From Cudoniella acicularis (taxonomy: Eukaryota > Ascomycota > Leotiomycetes > Helotiales > Helotiaceae): a DNA stretch of 64,000 nucleotides. A model generated the notes under the pieces. The model worked only from the letters and a program-made list of their open reading frames with translations, was not told where the DNA came from and did no database searches. The position numbers and the translations under genes were made by a program. The stretch covers positions 1 through 64,000 of the forward strand of contig JAAMPI010000017.1 of the NCBI GenBank assembly GCA_013054445.1, in the 5' to 3' direction. Shown one piece after another: positions 1 through 12,299 of this stretch; the first letter of the stretch is position 1, and every line of letters starts with the position of its first letter.

Positions 1-1066
1 GGGCGGCTTGGGTGTTGACTTGAGTTGACTTGATTGTTTGTACCGGGGCGGCAAAATTGTTGAAAGAGACATTCGTCTGAATTGTTAAAGCGGGTGTTTA
101 GGTTGGGTGTTTAATTCTTGCTTATAAATTAGCACTGGATGGAAAGAGTGGTGCGGGAGTGAAAGAGGATGTGGACACAGATGACTTACCATACCTTGGT
201 TTTACTTTGTTCAGGGCTTTGGGAATGAATTCCAGACGGAATGCGGGATTAATGATATATGATACATGATAAATGAAAAAAAATATACAGAATCAATTTG
301 AATACACGGTTTCAATACGCTTTCGCTGCCATTTCTTTCTCTCTTCTACTCTTTGGCCAGGATTTTGGTATCCTGAATCGTAAGGGATGATGGCATCGTA
401 TCGTTCGGGGAGCGGAAGAGGGGTTAAGCGAGTCAAGAGCAAGAAATGGACTGAAACACTTCAAAGTATCAAAACCAACCCAAAGTTAAATTCCGCTTTT
501 GTTCGAGATATCCTTCTAATCCATTGAGAAGATTATATGGAAGAAGTTTTAGTATTCTGTGTAAATCCTTTGTAGGCTAAATTGTTAAGTGTTTTCAGTA
601 TGTCAATACAGAAATGCCATGACCAGAATACAGGTCACGAAACCCCACCAAACACTGAAAAGAAATTAACAAGAAGAGTGCGCACATCACTGAACTTTTG
701 AACTGTCTTTGCGGCCCTAACTTATCCTATTGCAAGGGTTTGTGGTTCAATGTTTTTCATTTTCGAAGGATCTGTGGTGATCGTAATACTTCCCATCTGA
801 AATCTGACTATGTATGTGAAAGAAAATGCAGATCAATGCTATCTTGGCGCATTTCCATTATCTATTTGTGTATTCTATAACTCTGTAAAAAATATTCTGC
901 AGAATCTCCGTAGGTCAAGGTCCCGTACCAAATGCAACTGCTGTGTCTGTCATCTTTCTCCCCTTGTGCGTGCCTTTCTCTGCTTCAAGAAGTGTCACGT
1001 TTTCTTTAACCTGGTGTCTGTTCAAGATGTGGACTTTTGTTAGCTATGCGATGCCATGTTATGCAT
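1..1066. other. Intergenic, no gene recognised
   Basis: I see no supportable coding region here. Open frames on both strands are short and resemble no family I know. The stretch lies downstream of the 3' end of the minus-strand BTB gene, so part may be its 3' UTR or the flank of a gene outside the window. Confidence 0.5.
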
Positions 1067-1782
1067 CTAATTGGAATTAAGCTTACCTATGCGAGGTGCT
1101 TGGAAAGCCAAGTGCAGAGATATTCCCTTGACTTCTTCCAAGTACTTCTTCTGTTGAGTAGCCTTGTATGGTCGTGTATCCATTTTAGTCCATTGGATAA
1201 ACCCCTTTCTGGCACAATCTATGACCAAGTCACCTCCCGCAGCTATGAGCACGATCTAATCCTCCTTTTCGTCCTTATCCTGACTATAGAACTGATTGAG
1301 AAGCCTTCGGAGGTAATGACATCTGTGATAAACTTTCTCAACACTGAGCTAGGAAGTGTGTTGTAAACGAATTCTGCTGTAGTTGCTTTCAGAAAGTAAC
1401 TATGTCTGGCATGAAACATCGAATACACCACCTCATTTGTGGATTGTGGAGCCATTAGCTTATCGCCGAGGATCCAGAGACGCTCACACATTCTGATTTC
1501 CTCGCATTCATCATATGAGCAGTATATCTCATCGAACGGAATATATCCTTTGTAAGCCCATCTGACAAAGAGCTCAATCTCACGCTCACTCTCCTCCAAC
1601 AGGTGTACTTCTGTTTTTGATTCCTGGAAGTCGCCATATAACGCCGACTCGAAAAACTTGGAGTAGTAACCCAGCAGAACCTTCAAGCAAGGAATGCGAA
1701 CCTCGTCGGCGCCTACTATTAAAGTTGCAATTTCCGTGGCATGAGGCACACTACATATAGACTGGTTAGTCATCGGATCCAT
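1067..1782 (-). CDS. BTB/POZ domain protein
   Basis: This is a fungal BTB/POZ protein of about 216 residues, a family that mediates homo- or heterodimerisation and often links to Cul3 ubiquitin ligases; the partner is unknown. The BTB core is visible: an early strand segment (IATLIVGADEVRIPC), the KVLLGYYSKFFESALYGDF helix, then FVRWAYKGYIP and the LWILGDKLMAP segment. I chose the ATG at 1780-1782 because it lies just before the BTB core. The reading frame changes near 1250-1320. A 65-base intron (1256-1320) with a non-consensus GTCATT donor and TTAG acceptor keeps frame and joins FITD to IVLIAAGGD, matching the paralogue at 3194-3977. A frameshift is the alternative. The two BTB genes are same-strand neighbours and clearly related, so they look like an old tandem duplication. 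Confidence 0.65.
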
Positions 1783-3193
1783 TCGAGTGAGGTTGAGGGC
1801 CAGTAAAAGGCTACACACAGCTGGCCAATCTGTTCTGCATGTTCGGTTTGGCTGGTCCAATTTCAACCCTGTGAAATTGAAGGTGAAAAATAAGTGAAAC
1901 TGACATTTGGATTGTGCTAGGCTACATAGGTACTCGAAATCGAAGACTCGAGGTCTTGAGAGGGGAACAGCAAACAAACGCCAAACTTAACTTACGACAA
2001 CTATGACTTCCTAAATGAGTTGGATGGAGTGTCAAGGTAATTCGAGGCAGTCCTAGATCCGAATCTTGTTCTGGAGAACATCAGCTTCAACTTCAGATTC
2101 AACTCCGCCAACGATAGAGGGCAATCGGCTCACCTCTCTGTGACCTTCTTGGGCGATAGTCGATCTGTCGTCCCTCATCCAGGCGTTATGACCGAGTATT
2201 GTGGTAAGATCCCTGAGGTTGGGTTGAAGGTTGTTCGCGAGATGTTGTGATTCTCGCAACGATAGAAGGAAGGAACGAATATGAAATTGCTAAGCGAAGC
2301 GAGTTCTTACCATTTGAGCAAGAATCCCCAAGTTCCGGGGGTCTCGGAATGAAATGAACAGTTTGAATAAATTTTTATCTCAGCTTTGATGGAAGGCCTG
2401 GCTCCTTTCCTTTGAATATGGTTTGCCCTCTTCAACACTCTGATACACAACACACTTAGGAGAACATAACCTCCACAACCTAGGAAAATCTCCAAACACA
2501 CTACATTGATATAGAGTTCTCTCTATCTTCCCACCTGAATATTTGAATCATACTTATATTTTGTGACAATTTTGTTATTTTGAAGCGCTTCGGGTAATTC
2601 CCCGGTTTTGACTTCAGCCCCGACAAGACGATGACGGCCACAAGACGCATCATGCATCGCTCATTGATAGCACCTACCATGAGATCTTTGCTGTAACACC
2701 GAGCCATCATGCAGGCTTGGATTTGATCAAAATGATATCGATGCCTCAACCAGAAGTCTAGAGAAAGCCTTTGAAATATGAGGAGACGGAACATAGCGGA
2801 TTTGCACTTTCGAATATAGGCCCCTACTGGTTTAAAGAGAAACGTAGACTAGGAAAATTTTGCTTGGAATTGGCAGATCTGCTATGGCTATGAAGTAGAT
2901 TTTATCCCAGCTCGAGGCAGGGGTATGTGCAGATGTAATTGGGATGGGCAAATTGGCTCTCTTCTCCTTTCTTCCTACATCCACACCAGCTGGCCAAGCT
3001 CAAATCGGCAATAAGGCATCTCCACTTTAATCACTCCATTGGCAACTCCGATATGTGTAGGCGATCGTAAGTAATCAAAAAGAATCTCTGGGAAGTGGCA
3101 TTTCAGATGACATAAGATGCTTGACCCCATCCCCGTCCCTATAACTGAAATTAGACCAAGATGCCATAACCAAATATCAAGCAAACAGCTTAC
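1783..3193. other. Intergenic between the two BTB genes
   Basis: No gene can be supported. Minus-strand frames at 2501-2794 and 2975-3184 are open for 70 to 97 codons, but I recognise no domain in them. The first has a faint resemblance to the post-BTB helix region and could be a third, decayed copy, but this is too weak to call. Confidence 0.4.
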
Positions 3194-3977
3194 CTATGCT
3201 CCGGCATTTTGAGTCAGCCAGTCCTGGACAGAAATGTCTTCCTCCTTTGCAAAATGCTTCTCTCGATGATCTGGGTGCATAGGCACTTCTTGCCATGTGC
3301 CAGTACTCTTCAGCCCATCCAAGAAGCAATCGAGTATTATATCGCCTCCTTTCGCCAACACAGTCATCAATTCATCTCGAATGAAGTATCGCAACTTTGA
3401 GTCTGGAAGCGTATTTCCATACACGAACTCTGCTGACTTGGCGGGCAAGTATGTATTGTGGCATTCGTGCATTATGTATCGTATTGCAGAGTTGACGAAT
3501 TCCGGTGCCATCAACCTGTCACCTAGGACCCACAATCTCAACGAATAAACATGGCCGAGTCTTCCCCGGTCTCTCTTGCATTCCATGGCTAGATTTTCAT
3601 GGCATGGGTAAAAATCTCCGGTATAGAGCTATTTGATAAATGCCATGATGTCTTCGGGACTATCGTCTGGAAGGGTCGCCGTGTCTGTTTTAGACTCTTT
3701 AAACTTATCATAGAGCGCTCCACGAAAAAATTCCGAAGAGTAACTGAGCAGAGTCTTGTGGCAGGTAAGTTGAGTTGCTTTAGAGGCATCGCCTTGGCCG
3801 CCAACCAGCAAATTAACAATCTGCGAACTATGTGAAATGCTTGAAGGAAGCAGTGTCAGTAACGTCATCAAAATTGGTTGAGAATCCGACTTACAGCTTT
3901 GCAGCCTTAGAGGCATGATTTTTATATCGTTTTATAGACTCCAGATGAACTTGACATTCGGGATGGTGAGCACCCAT
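3194..3977 (-). pseudogene. BTB/POZ protein gene with premature stop
   Basis: This is a second BTB/POZ gene related to the one at 1067-1782. Exon 1 is 3895-3977 and starts with MGAHHPEC. A well-formed intron (3828-3894; GTAAGT donor, CTGAC branch, ACATAG acceptor) joins it in frame to SQIVNLLVGG. The BTB core follows, including TLLSYSSEFFRGALYDKF and LRLWVLGDRLMAPEF, and the frame continues to a stop at 3194, for 238 codons. The only lesion is an in-frame TAG at 3629-3631 in the segment FIK-stop-LYTGDFYP. The paralogue has tryptophan at this place (FVRWAYKGYIP), so a TGG to TAG change is likely. On the opposite strand that is CpA to TpA, the RIP signature. A truncated product of roughly 115 residues would end inside the BTB fold. 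A base error in the assembly cannot be excluded. Confidence 0.65.
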
Positions 3978-6900
3978 GTTGCATGGAGCAGTCTAGGGAT
4001 TCAGTCCTGCTTTGCCGGGGCTGGAACTGTTGCGACGTGGCTGCTAAGCCTCAATTCGCAATCGGTCAAGTTGTAAAAGAGAAGATGCTTGCCTCAATCC
4101 AAAGAGGAGGTTTATCGACAGAAAGCATGAAGAGGCGAGCGAGATCGGAAGTTGGATGGCGAAAGAAACAATACAAAGTCCCGGGGGGGGGGGGGGCGCT
4201 AGAAACCCAAGTGCTTGCAGAGGAGCCTCAATTTGAAGGTGAATGCGCGCATACTCAACCTCAGCTTCTTTTTGGCCATGGGCCTAGCTCAAGCAGTTTC
4301 ACTATAGAGGGGAGGAAGAACGTCAGAGTGAATTACAAAATTGAAAGATACTTTATCTTGAGTCCTCTGTAGCACCCAGAGGGCGTCGTAAAGGCGTTTT
4401 GTGAATCGATATGGCGTCGAGGTGGAGATCAACGAGACTTGACTCCATAGCGCCTTATTCCCCAACGATTGTCGAGCAACAGCCCTTGGCAGCGCTCCAA
4501 GTCTCAGTAATCTGTATGTGGCTCTTTCAGCGCAGAACGGCAGGAAGGGACAGAAAAGCTCGGCCTCCGGTATCTTCAAGATGCCAACGAATACCACCGA
4601 AACTGCAAGACTGGAGGTTTTCGGCATCCCCTTGGAGACTTTGAGGTATTTCACTGAAAGTTGTCATGCCCCCTACAGAAAAAGGAGCTTGTACCAGAAA
4701 CTATTCAAGCGACATTGTTCCACTTTGGCTCAATTCGATCTTGTTAATGTGTATTCTGCCAAAGCTCTAAGGAGACGCTGATGTCAAACTATCCACTGGG
4801 TGCTGAGTTCCGAAACACAACGCCATGGATGGTAGATTTCTAGGAACATCCTAAAGCCAAAATAGTTCCGGCATAAGTTCTCGTATCTCTTTAAATACCC
4901 CTGGTTGTACTCGGGATATGAGAAACCAATGGCACACCTCCAGAGGACTCCAAAAAACCTGACCGGGAATGATATGAGGCTATTCCGGCCTTTTAGCTTG
5001 TCTTATGGAGTTGGTGGATTATTGCAGCAGAAAATCGTAGGTTTGTGTCTCATGGTCGTGTGTTTCTTCTTGGTATCCTACCCTTCCTAAGCATTAAGCA
5101 AAACGGACTCCCGAACGAGGGTTCTTCTTGGCCAGCAGGTCGATGTTCCACGCGCAGTTGCCGAGCGTCCATTCGTCGTGGAAATCCAACGTAGGAGGGG
5201 ATGGAAATTCAAGGGAAAGCAGGGGAGCTGTAACACGGTCACTAGCCATTCTCAAAAGTTGCTGTTCAGGAAGACCTCAGGAACTATATCCTAAGAAGAC
5301 ATAATTGCATCTCATTTTTCGCCACCATTGACATTGACATGGCTAGCGGCGATGGGGCCTTGAAATGTACCTCTGCAAAGTGTCAGAAGAATCCTAAGGA
5401 CAAGACATGCACACAATTCCTGAAAAATATACCTTTCAACAAGATCTAGGTAGTGCTAACAGACTGATTCGAAATCAACTGTTACGCTGACTGAAGGGGG
5501 CATCGGGACGCAAGAGTTGCCAACGTGTGACTATCTTTAGAACCCGCCACCAAGGAAAGAGCGCTTGCGGCGGGTACGACATTGCAAATCTACAAACAAC
5601 TTACCCGCAAATCAAGAAACTCGAACGCAGCCGCATTGTAACCTTCAGGCATCTCATTAAGCTTTTACCAACCGCTTTGACGTAAAAGTCTAAAGTTGGA
5701 GCTATTTTCCCTCAACTGCGGTCAGAGGAGCAATCGGAAATGAACACGAGAAGTGCAAACCAAGAAGCAAGCAATCCTACAGAGCCATGTTGAGCTTCCG
5801 CTATACATCTTGACTCCCTTCCTACCTATACCCGCATCAAAGTCATTAATCATCATTCTGATTACAAGGAGCTTCAATCCTTATAGGTAGGTTTGAAAAG
5901 CTGACTTGCTTGCTACGCCCCTCAGCCGCAACATCGTGAAAAATCTAAAATGCTAGATTTAGAACAGCGAAGGTTCAAAGGAGTAAATTGTAAGAAGGAG
6001 GCCGTTGGAAAATCCGGTGTTTCGAACGGGTAGGCGCATGATAAGCGAGTGTGCTGTGCGCAAGAAAAGGGGGAAGAGTAAGCGCTGGAAAAGGTGGCGT
6101 GATGGTGAGTTCGGAAAGAATAGCGAATCATAACGTTGAGGAGACAGCTAACTGACAAGTAATGAAAAGAAATCATACCTGTTAGTCTTAAGGGAGACCT
6201 CCAGCTCTTGGGCCTCGGCGACGGCGAGGTTGCTATATAATATTGTTCAGTAATTTGAGCTGAACACGTGCTGACATTCAACGAGTTTCTGAAAAGGCAT
6301 TGACGTTGGACTTGAAATTGGATCTTGGGGAGTTACAAATGCCGTTTGTGAATCGCGACAAGGAGGCCACCCACCGATATCCAAAGCCCACTTGATCAAA
6401 ATGGAGATATCGCATTCCTGGTCACTGAAGCTATTCCCATTTCATGCCATCTCTGTCAGCAATTTCCATAGCTCTCAAAATAGCCCCAGTTTCAAAAAAC
6501 CTCAAGAAACCGTTTCAGACAAGATCTGAAAAACGACGCATCGTAAGTTCAGACGAATAGTGTAAGCTTGTTCCTTGAACTTCCTTCGCATTCGGATTTT
6601 CATCCAGTTGAAGCGTCACGAGCCAAGAGGCGGAGTTAAGAGGAATGCATCATGGCTTTGAAAAGGGGCAGTTTTTCCCGGCCCAATGTCTTGGCGACGG
6701 TGCCACTGTAACCCCGAATTCCGAACTCCAGAGGCCTCCCACAATTACCGTTGCCCCTGAATCTTAACCCATTATTAATACATTTTAGAGTTTCTGGAAC
6801 AACTTTGTGCAACAATGTGCCCTGAGCTGGCAGGGAAAGTTGAAAGAAGCATAATCGTGGACAAGACAACTCGCGCATCATTCTTGAAGCTATTCTGGAA

Positions 6901-7602
6901 TTCCGAAAGAGGAACCATACGGCCCACGGCATTCCAGGGAGAACGGCGAGGCCTCCCTCCTGGAGACCCTATAATCTGCAAAATAACATTTCGAACCCAC
7001 CAATCGCTGTCCAAATACCAGAGCTCTAAGTAAACCCAATGACACTCCCCCGGATTTAGCATAAGGCTGAACCCCCAATCAAGGACCCAGCATTACGCCC
7101 ACCTGCCCAATGCAGCATCCCAAAGGGTACCATTCGCCTTTTCCGAGGTTATTCTCAGGGGCGCAAGGTCCAACTTCCGGACCAAGCTCAACACGAGGCA
7201 AGAATTTAAACTTGCACATCCATGATCCATCCATGCGTTGAAGAGCACAGCGGGGTGGTAACGTGGCAAGCCTCTCGATGGGACTGGCTCGTACCTCGTC
7301 TCTTATCAAACTGACGATGGTGATATGTTGAAGCGGAATCCCAATCCCAAAGCGGCTGGGAATTTGCGGCGAGGAATGCAGGGACTCTTCACCAACGCGT
7401 CGCGCGACTATTGAGCGACTCGCGCCGTACAGTTGGTAATCTGGCGTGCGTGCGTGCCTCTGCGCCATCAAGGGTTTGCCGTTGCCAAGAAGAGTAATGT
7501 TACTTGCAATGCAGAGCTTATTCAAAAGGCGGGTGCTTGGCTCCCTCCCTTCCTTCCTCCGACGATGGATGCATCTTTTTTTTGNTTTGTTAATAAGCCT
7601 CG
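3978..7602. other. Long gene-poor stretch
   Basis: About 3.6 kb with no coding region I can support. Open frames on both strands are short, overlap one another and match nothing I know. A run of 14 G occurs at 4183-4196, and there is one undetermined base at 7585 beside a T run. The frame at 7079-7642 (minus) crosses that undetermined base and shows no domain. Confidence 0.45.
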
Positions 7603-8115
7603 TTGGTAAATCCTCCATGGAGCTTGTCGATGTCAGCCCCACTGATCGTTGACGTGAATGGGATCACGCTTTACGTTTCACACCACTCAGCCATCCGAAG
7701 ATATAATTCCTGGCTCTCCCTCCTTCTCCTACCTTTGTTCTCTAGGGCCAAAAAAACAATTCGGGATAATATTTTCAGCATGTTTAAAGAAGTCGTGATA
7801 TCGGCGGCCATACTCCTGGGTTTCTTGCTCAACATCTTGTTCGTGGACCATCCCAATGTCGCTAGTTATACCGTGGCTTTCGTCCTAAGTCTGATCGCAC
7901 TCGCGCCTTTTATTCTGTGGTGGAAATGGAGGGCCATGAAGAGGGAATTGAGTTTGGCGTTGGAGGTGGATGGTGGTGGAGCGGCGATTTTGGCAGCTCC
8001 TGTGGCCGTGAGTCAAATGCTGGGACTGGGTGGCTCGTCAACGGAGCAAGATGCTGATGTTGAGAAAGGAGGGGTAAAAGAAGAGGTTGCAAAGGATGGA
8101 TCTGGGACGACTTGA
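7603..8115 (+). CDS. Putative small two-helix membrane protein
   Basis: An open frame of 170 codons whose middle part reads like a real membrane protein. Two hydrophobic segments, around AAILLGFLLNILFV and YTVAFVLSLIALAPFILWW, are followed by a basic KWRAMKREL stretch and an acidic, low-complexity tail, giving a hairpin-in-membrane layout. I recognise no family. The first 50 or so residues are less convincing, and the true start may be the second or third methionine or lie in an upstream exon across the undetermined base at 7585. Chance is possible for an ORF this short, so confidence is low. Confidence 0.4.
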   Translation: MVNPPWSLSMSAPLIVDVNGITLYVSHHSAIRRYNSWLSLLLLPLFSRAKKTIRDNIFSMFKEVVISAAILLGFLLNILFVDHPNVASYTVAFVLSLIALAPFILWWKWRAMKRELSLALEVDGGGAAILAAPVAVSQMLGLGGSSTEQDADVEKGGVKEEVAKDGSGTT

Positions 8116-9551
8116 AAGGGCTTCCAACTTTGGGACTTGTAATTTAACTGAGCAAGGACTTGGTAAGTTCTCCCCAAGGTCATGACTAAAAACACCTACT
8201 CATGGATAGTGCAGACAACATCTAACCATATGGTTGAAGTCACCATACTCATCACAAAAGGCCCCGCACTTCGCCTCCATCAAACTCCTATACCTCACCC
8301 GCATAATGCAAAAGACTTCAAGGCCGCTCCCAGCAAGAAGGACCGCCAAAACCACCGTCGTCCCACAAGAAAGAAGTGTTGGCGGTCGGAGGGGTTTGTT
8401 TTATCTGAGAAACCCAAAGGAAGTTGATGGGGTGAAAGACAGAAATTCGACTTTGTTCGAGATATGGTAGGAATGGGGGTGCTCTCGGGATATGAGAAGG
8501 AAAAGGTGGTTACTGATGGGGGCACTGCAGAAGTTTTTTTGGCATTGACCTAGGACCTGCGGACTCGAGCTCATCAGGGTTGTGGAGGAAACTTCTCAAA
8601 AAAACCCCGAGTTATCGCTGCAGTTTGGTTCCTAGATTTACCAGGAACGTCAGGTGGTTTGGGGGTAATACCACCGTGGTAAGAAGAGAGACTCAAGCAG
8701 GCACTCTACTGGACGAATGCACATAGAATGGTCAGTGACTGAAGACCTTTTATTTCTTTTGCCCTTCAAATTCTTCAGAATCAGCTATCGAATTATGAAA
8801 CATTTTTGCTTTTGCTTTGTTCTAAGATCCACATATTTTGCATCACCCGAGTCCAAAAAAAAATTATAGAATTTGTATTCAGTCAGAATGGAGCTAACGA
8901 CTTTCAGCTCTTGAAAGGTCGCGCGCCCCCCTGGTTCCCTTCTCGCGAATCCATAAGCACATTTCTTCATGTGCTTCTCTGTTCTTCCGGTTGAAGATCG
9001 CATGACGATTGTTATTGGGTATCATGAGTGTAGTGAAATAGTCATCTCATACCCAGGTCGGAGGATTGAAGTCATTTGCATACTTCTACACCCAACGGTC
9101 AGCGTGCGCCTTGGGAGTAGAAGTATTCGTCAACCTTCGCCTCCCGAGCCAACCAAAACCTCACTGTCAAGGAGTATCCGTTATCTGTTGACCTCAACAC
9201 CCAAACGTACGATTCCCATCAACCCCACAAATCCAAACACTCTTCGCCTATGCAAGTGAATTTCCGGCATTCCCCACACTCAAGAACCCTTGTCACCGAA
9301 CTGGTAAAGGCACTATTACGTATCAAGCACAGTCGCATGCCATGCTTCTAGCTGCCCGGATTCCCCGTAAACAGGACTGAAAATATTGTCCAATGCTCGT
9401 GTGAATGGTAGGTTCGAAATCTTTCCCAATCTTTTCCCTAGGAGATCCTCTGGTCAGATCTAGTCAGAACCGGTCTTTCCGCCGTCAAAAATCACGCCTC
9501 TCCTTCAAAATGACGTCTTCGTCGTCGGCATGCTTCAAGATCGTTGTTGCT
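8116..9551. other. Intergenic, no gene recognised
   Basis: No supportable gene. Small overlapping frames on both strands show no domain or splice pattern. A segment near 8895-8960 has GC-rich, loosely tRNA-like character but lacks proper A and B boxes. Confidence 0.45.
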
Positions 9552-9818
9552 TCATAATTTTGGAAAAGGGTTGGCCAAGGACTCCGGAGACCCCATGAGA
9601 GGCAACATCTGACTCGATTCCTCGCCTTGAATAAAACGTGGTAGAGAAATTTTGGATCTCGACATTCCCTTGCTCTCGGGAGCAGAATCGCCTTCTGAGC
9701 ACACGACACATTTGGTGTGCTTGCAGGAGGGGCATGGTCCATTCCAGAGCTTGATGTTGAATTTGCACTGGCATTTGCAGCAGGAGACCCAGCCGGTCAG
9801 CATCGAATGTTGAGCCAT
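9552..9818 (-). CDS. Small cysteine-rich (zinc-ribbon-like) protein
   Basis: An 88-residue protein starting MAQHSMLTGWVSCCKCQCKF. The N-terminal half carries C-x-C and C-x2-C pairs (CCKCQC, then CPSCKHTKCVVC), the spacing expected of a zinc ribbon or knuckle, and a W preceding the first pair as in many small fungal proteins with this layout. The C-terminal half is polar and shows no domain. Zinc binding is inferred from cysteine spacing. No operon-like partner is evident; flanks are non-coding. The overlapping frames at 9485-9774 are shadows of this one. Confidence 0.5.
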   Translation of the reverse strand: MAQHSMLTGWVSCCKCQCKFNIKLWNGPCPSCKHTKCVVCSEGDSAPESKGMSRSKISLPRFIQGEESSQMLPLMGSPESLANPFPKL

Positions 9819-10502
9819 TGCAAAAAGAAGTGAATCGCCCGGAATCTGTGGGTATCTTTCAAGTTCAAAGGCTGTTGTCGCCTTCTATCGTGCGCTTTGT
9901 CGTGGCAGTCACAGGACCGCTTTGATGAGTGGGGATGTTTGTGCGTTGTGCGGGTCGTGGGGAAGACGCGTTCAGGGTTCCCGAAGTCCGTGATCTCCGG
10001 AGATTTGTGAAGCAGTTGACGATCCTCGGATTTGAAGCTTTCAAATCGCGTTTTCTGGGGAATGCAATTGATGATGATAGGAATTCAGCAGACGAATGTC
10101 AAAGTGAGGAAAGACGAAAGAGAAAAGAGGAGAAGAAAGAGGTGGAGAAAAAAAGTTTGTGATCCGGCGGTTCCCAAGCAACTCAGCTGGAAACTGGAAT
10201 AGCCCTCAGTCAGGTGATGGGACTACTGCAGGCCTGCATGGCTGTTTCCTGATCTGGAACGCAATTATTGGATTCTGCATGCGATTGCAAATTTCCATGC
10301 CCAGCGGATAATTTAAAAAGTAGCTTCGCACTAGCGGTGTAGAATCAGGGCTAGAGTCGCTCCCTCGGAGAGCCATCGAGAGCCATTCATTGTCATTGAT
10401 CCCACCATCGATTGGACCCTGATATATTTTCATTGATGGAATCTCTGCGCTTGTGGACTGCGATCTATGAAGATGGTGAAATGGATATGCAGGTGTGCTT
10501 GA
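9819..10502. other. Intergenic, no gene recognised
   Basis: Contains no convincing gene. A 77-codon plus-strand frame at 9929-10162 ends in a lysine/glutamate-rich tail and looks like chance purine-rich sequence. Confidence 0.4.
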
Positions 10503-12299
10503 TCACTCCATTTTCTGCGCCTTTGGCGTCAACCTGAGTGTCTTTACGACTCGTTGCAGCATAATAGTGAGACCACCAGTTAGTGCTTCCAAAATTGAAC
10601 TGAGAACAATCCCCGGAATTGTCTTGTCGGGGTCTGATTTCAGCCCATTTCCCAATCGCTTCATATTGAAGTGGAAGAACTGAATCGGCAGCCCACTCCC
10701 CACCACTTTGACTGGAATCATATTGGAGAACCATTGACCTCTCATAATATGAGGTCTTGCCAGAGCTTCATCATCACCGAGCTCTGTATTGAGTAACAGG
10801 CGCTTAGGGATGTCGGGCTCTAGTACAGCAGTTCGGCCAAGACCAATCAAATCACAGGCTCCAGACGCGATAGCGTCAGCCATACCGGCTCTGGACCGAA
10901 AGCCACCACTCAATTGGAGAGGGCACTTTATTCCAGGAATTTGAGCAACTCGTTCGGCAAATTCGGTGTAATAAGCCTCCCGTATCCTCGTGGATTCTTT
11001 GATCTTTGGCGCAACTCTCAATGATTGTGCCCCAAAAGAATTGTGAAGTCCCGAGGTTTTTTGCTCTGCATTACCGCCAGAGATCTCGACAAAGTCAACC
11101 ATTCCACATGTCGTGAGTCATCTAACTTGCTCCAGCGCCTCATCTTGGAAAAGACTACCTGCTTCCATATAATCGCCCAAGTTGAGTTTTACGCTGACGC
11201 AGAATGGTGCGGGTGTTCCGACTGGATCTCCGTGACTAGTCGTTTGAGCAGCTTCATTCTTCCTTCCGGGTTTCCACCATAGTCATCCGTTCTGCGATTG
11301 GTATATGGCTTAGAAATTGACTCAAAAGAAATCCATGTGCGCCATGTAGTTGAATTCCTTTAAATCCTGCAGCGGCGGCGACGCGTGCTCCTCGTTTCCA
11401 ATCTTCAACTGCCTGGTTGATTTCTGCTAGAGAAATGGCTTTCGGGGTGCCGAGAATGGATTGGATCACAAAATTGTCTAGCCATTTATCTCCAAGATCG
11501 ACTAGAACAGATGAAGGACATATTGCGGGCATATTGGGTAGCCTGTTGCCGGCTCCAGTTGGTGACATGTGTCCTGGGTGTGCGAGTTGAACAATACAAG
11601 GAGCGCCATTGGCTTGAGCAATTCTCGCCCATTCTTTCCATTTTTCAAAGTGAGGCGATTGAAGAGCATCGGCGTGACATACGACATCTCCCGCAATAGA
11701 GAGAACTGTAAAGAACGGTATAAGCTTAATATCGAACTGTATGATGTCAAATTACCTACATCTCATATCAATCTGCACTTGCCCGGTGATCAATAAGCCA
11801 TAATGCGCTTCCACCCCTGCCACTGTGTGTCAGTTTTACGCTACTCAACTGTAAACGCAAAGGTGGGCATAACTCCTACACCATGTTAATGGCCATGCCC
11901 ATAAAACCAAATACGAGCACAGTAATTGTCGCCTTCCGGACTAATCACAAACCTAGACGATAGTGCGGCTACAAATCGAGAGTGGGCTTGACCATTAATA
12001 CGGAGGAGATGAGGTACACGACTCACATTGACTGTAGATGTTCTTGAACTTGAAGTCGTAAGAATTAGCACCCGTTTTCTCGACTGCTTGGACGGAAAAC
12101 TTACTTTTTCAATTGGGGGATCAAAGAAAGGAGCCTCAGCAAGAGTTTCTTGCATGGGACACTTCACGAGCCTCTCCCTTCGTTAGAATTAACTTCTTTA
12201 GAGGCTCAAAGTCACTGACCTATTTGGAAGAACAAGACCACATGGTAGGGTTAGTGGCTGGGAGAGAACTTCTGTTGGGGAGAACTCCTGAGTCGACAT
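10503..12299 (-). pseudogene. Old Yellow Enzyme-like NADH:flavin oxidoreductase, degraded
   Basis: Homologue of FMN-binding ene-reductases of the Old Yellow Enzyme family, which reduce activated C=C bonds using NAD(P)H. Exon 1 begins MSTQEFSPTEV at 12297-12299. Clean introns (for example 12172-12219) assemble the N-terminus including PNRLVKCPMQETLAEAP and HYGLLITGQVQID. Family motifs follow in order: QLAHPGHMSP, GFKGIQLHGAHGFLLSQFLS, NRRTDDYGGNPEGR, VDFVEISGG and DLIGLGRTAV. The C-terminal half needs two frame changes, near 11307 (between LS and PYTNRRTDDYGG) and near 11205, plus a TGA at 11118-11120 in place of an expected tryptophan codon. Both frame changes would be repaired by one base in a short homopolymer, so they may be sequence errors; the TGA is a substitution. 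I favour a pseudogene, but an intact gene with a poor base-call record is possible. Confidence 0.7.

Noticed and set aside
2501..2794. Minus-strand frame faintly like the helices after a BTB core
   Set aside because: Resemblance is too weak and no BTB core precedes it.
8895..8960. Possible tRNA-like segment with GC-rich arm and nearby T run on the minus strand
   Set aside because: No proper A box or GGTTCGAAT-type B box, and no cloverleaf could be folded by eye.
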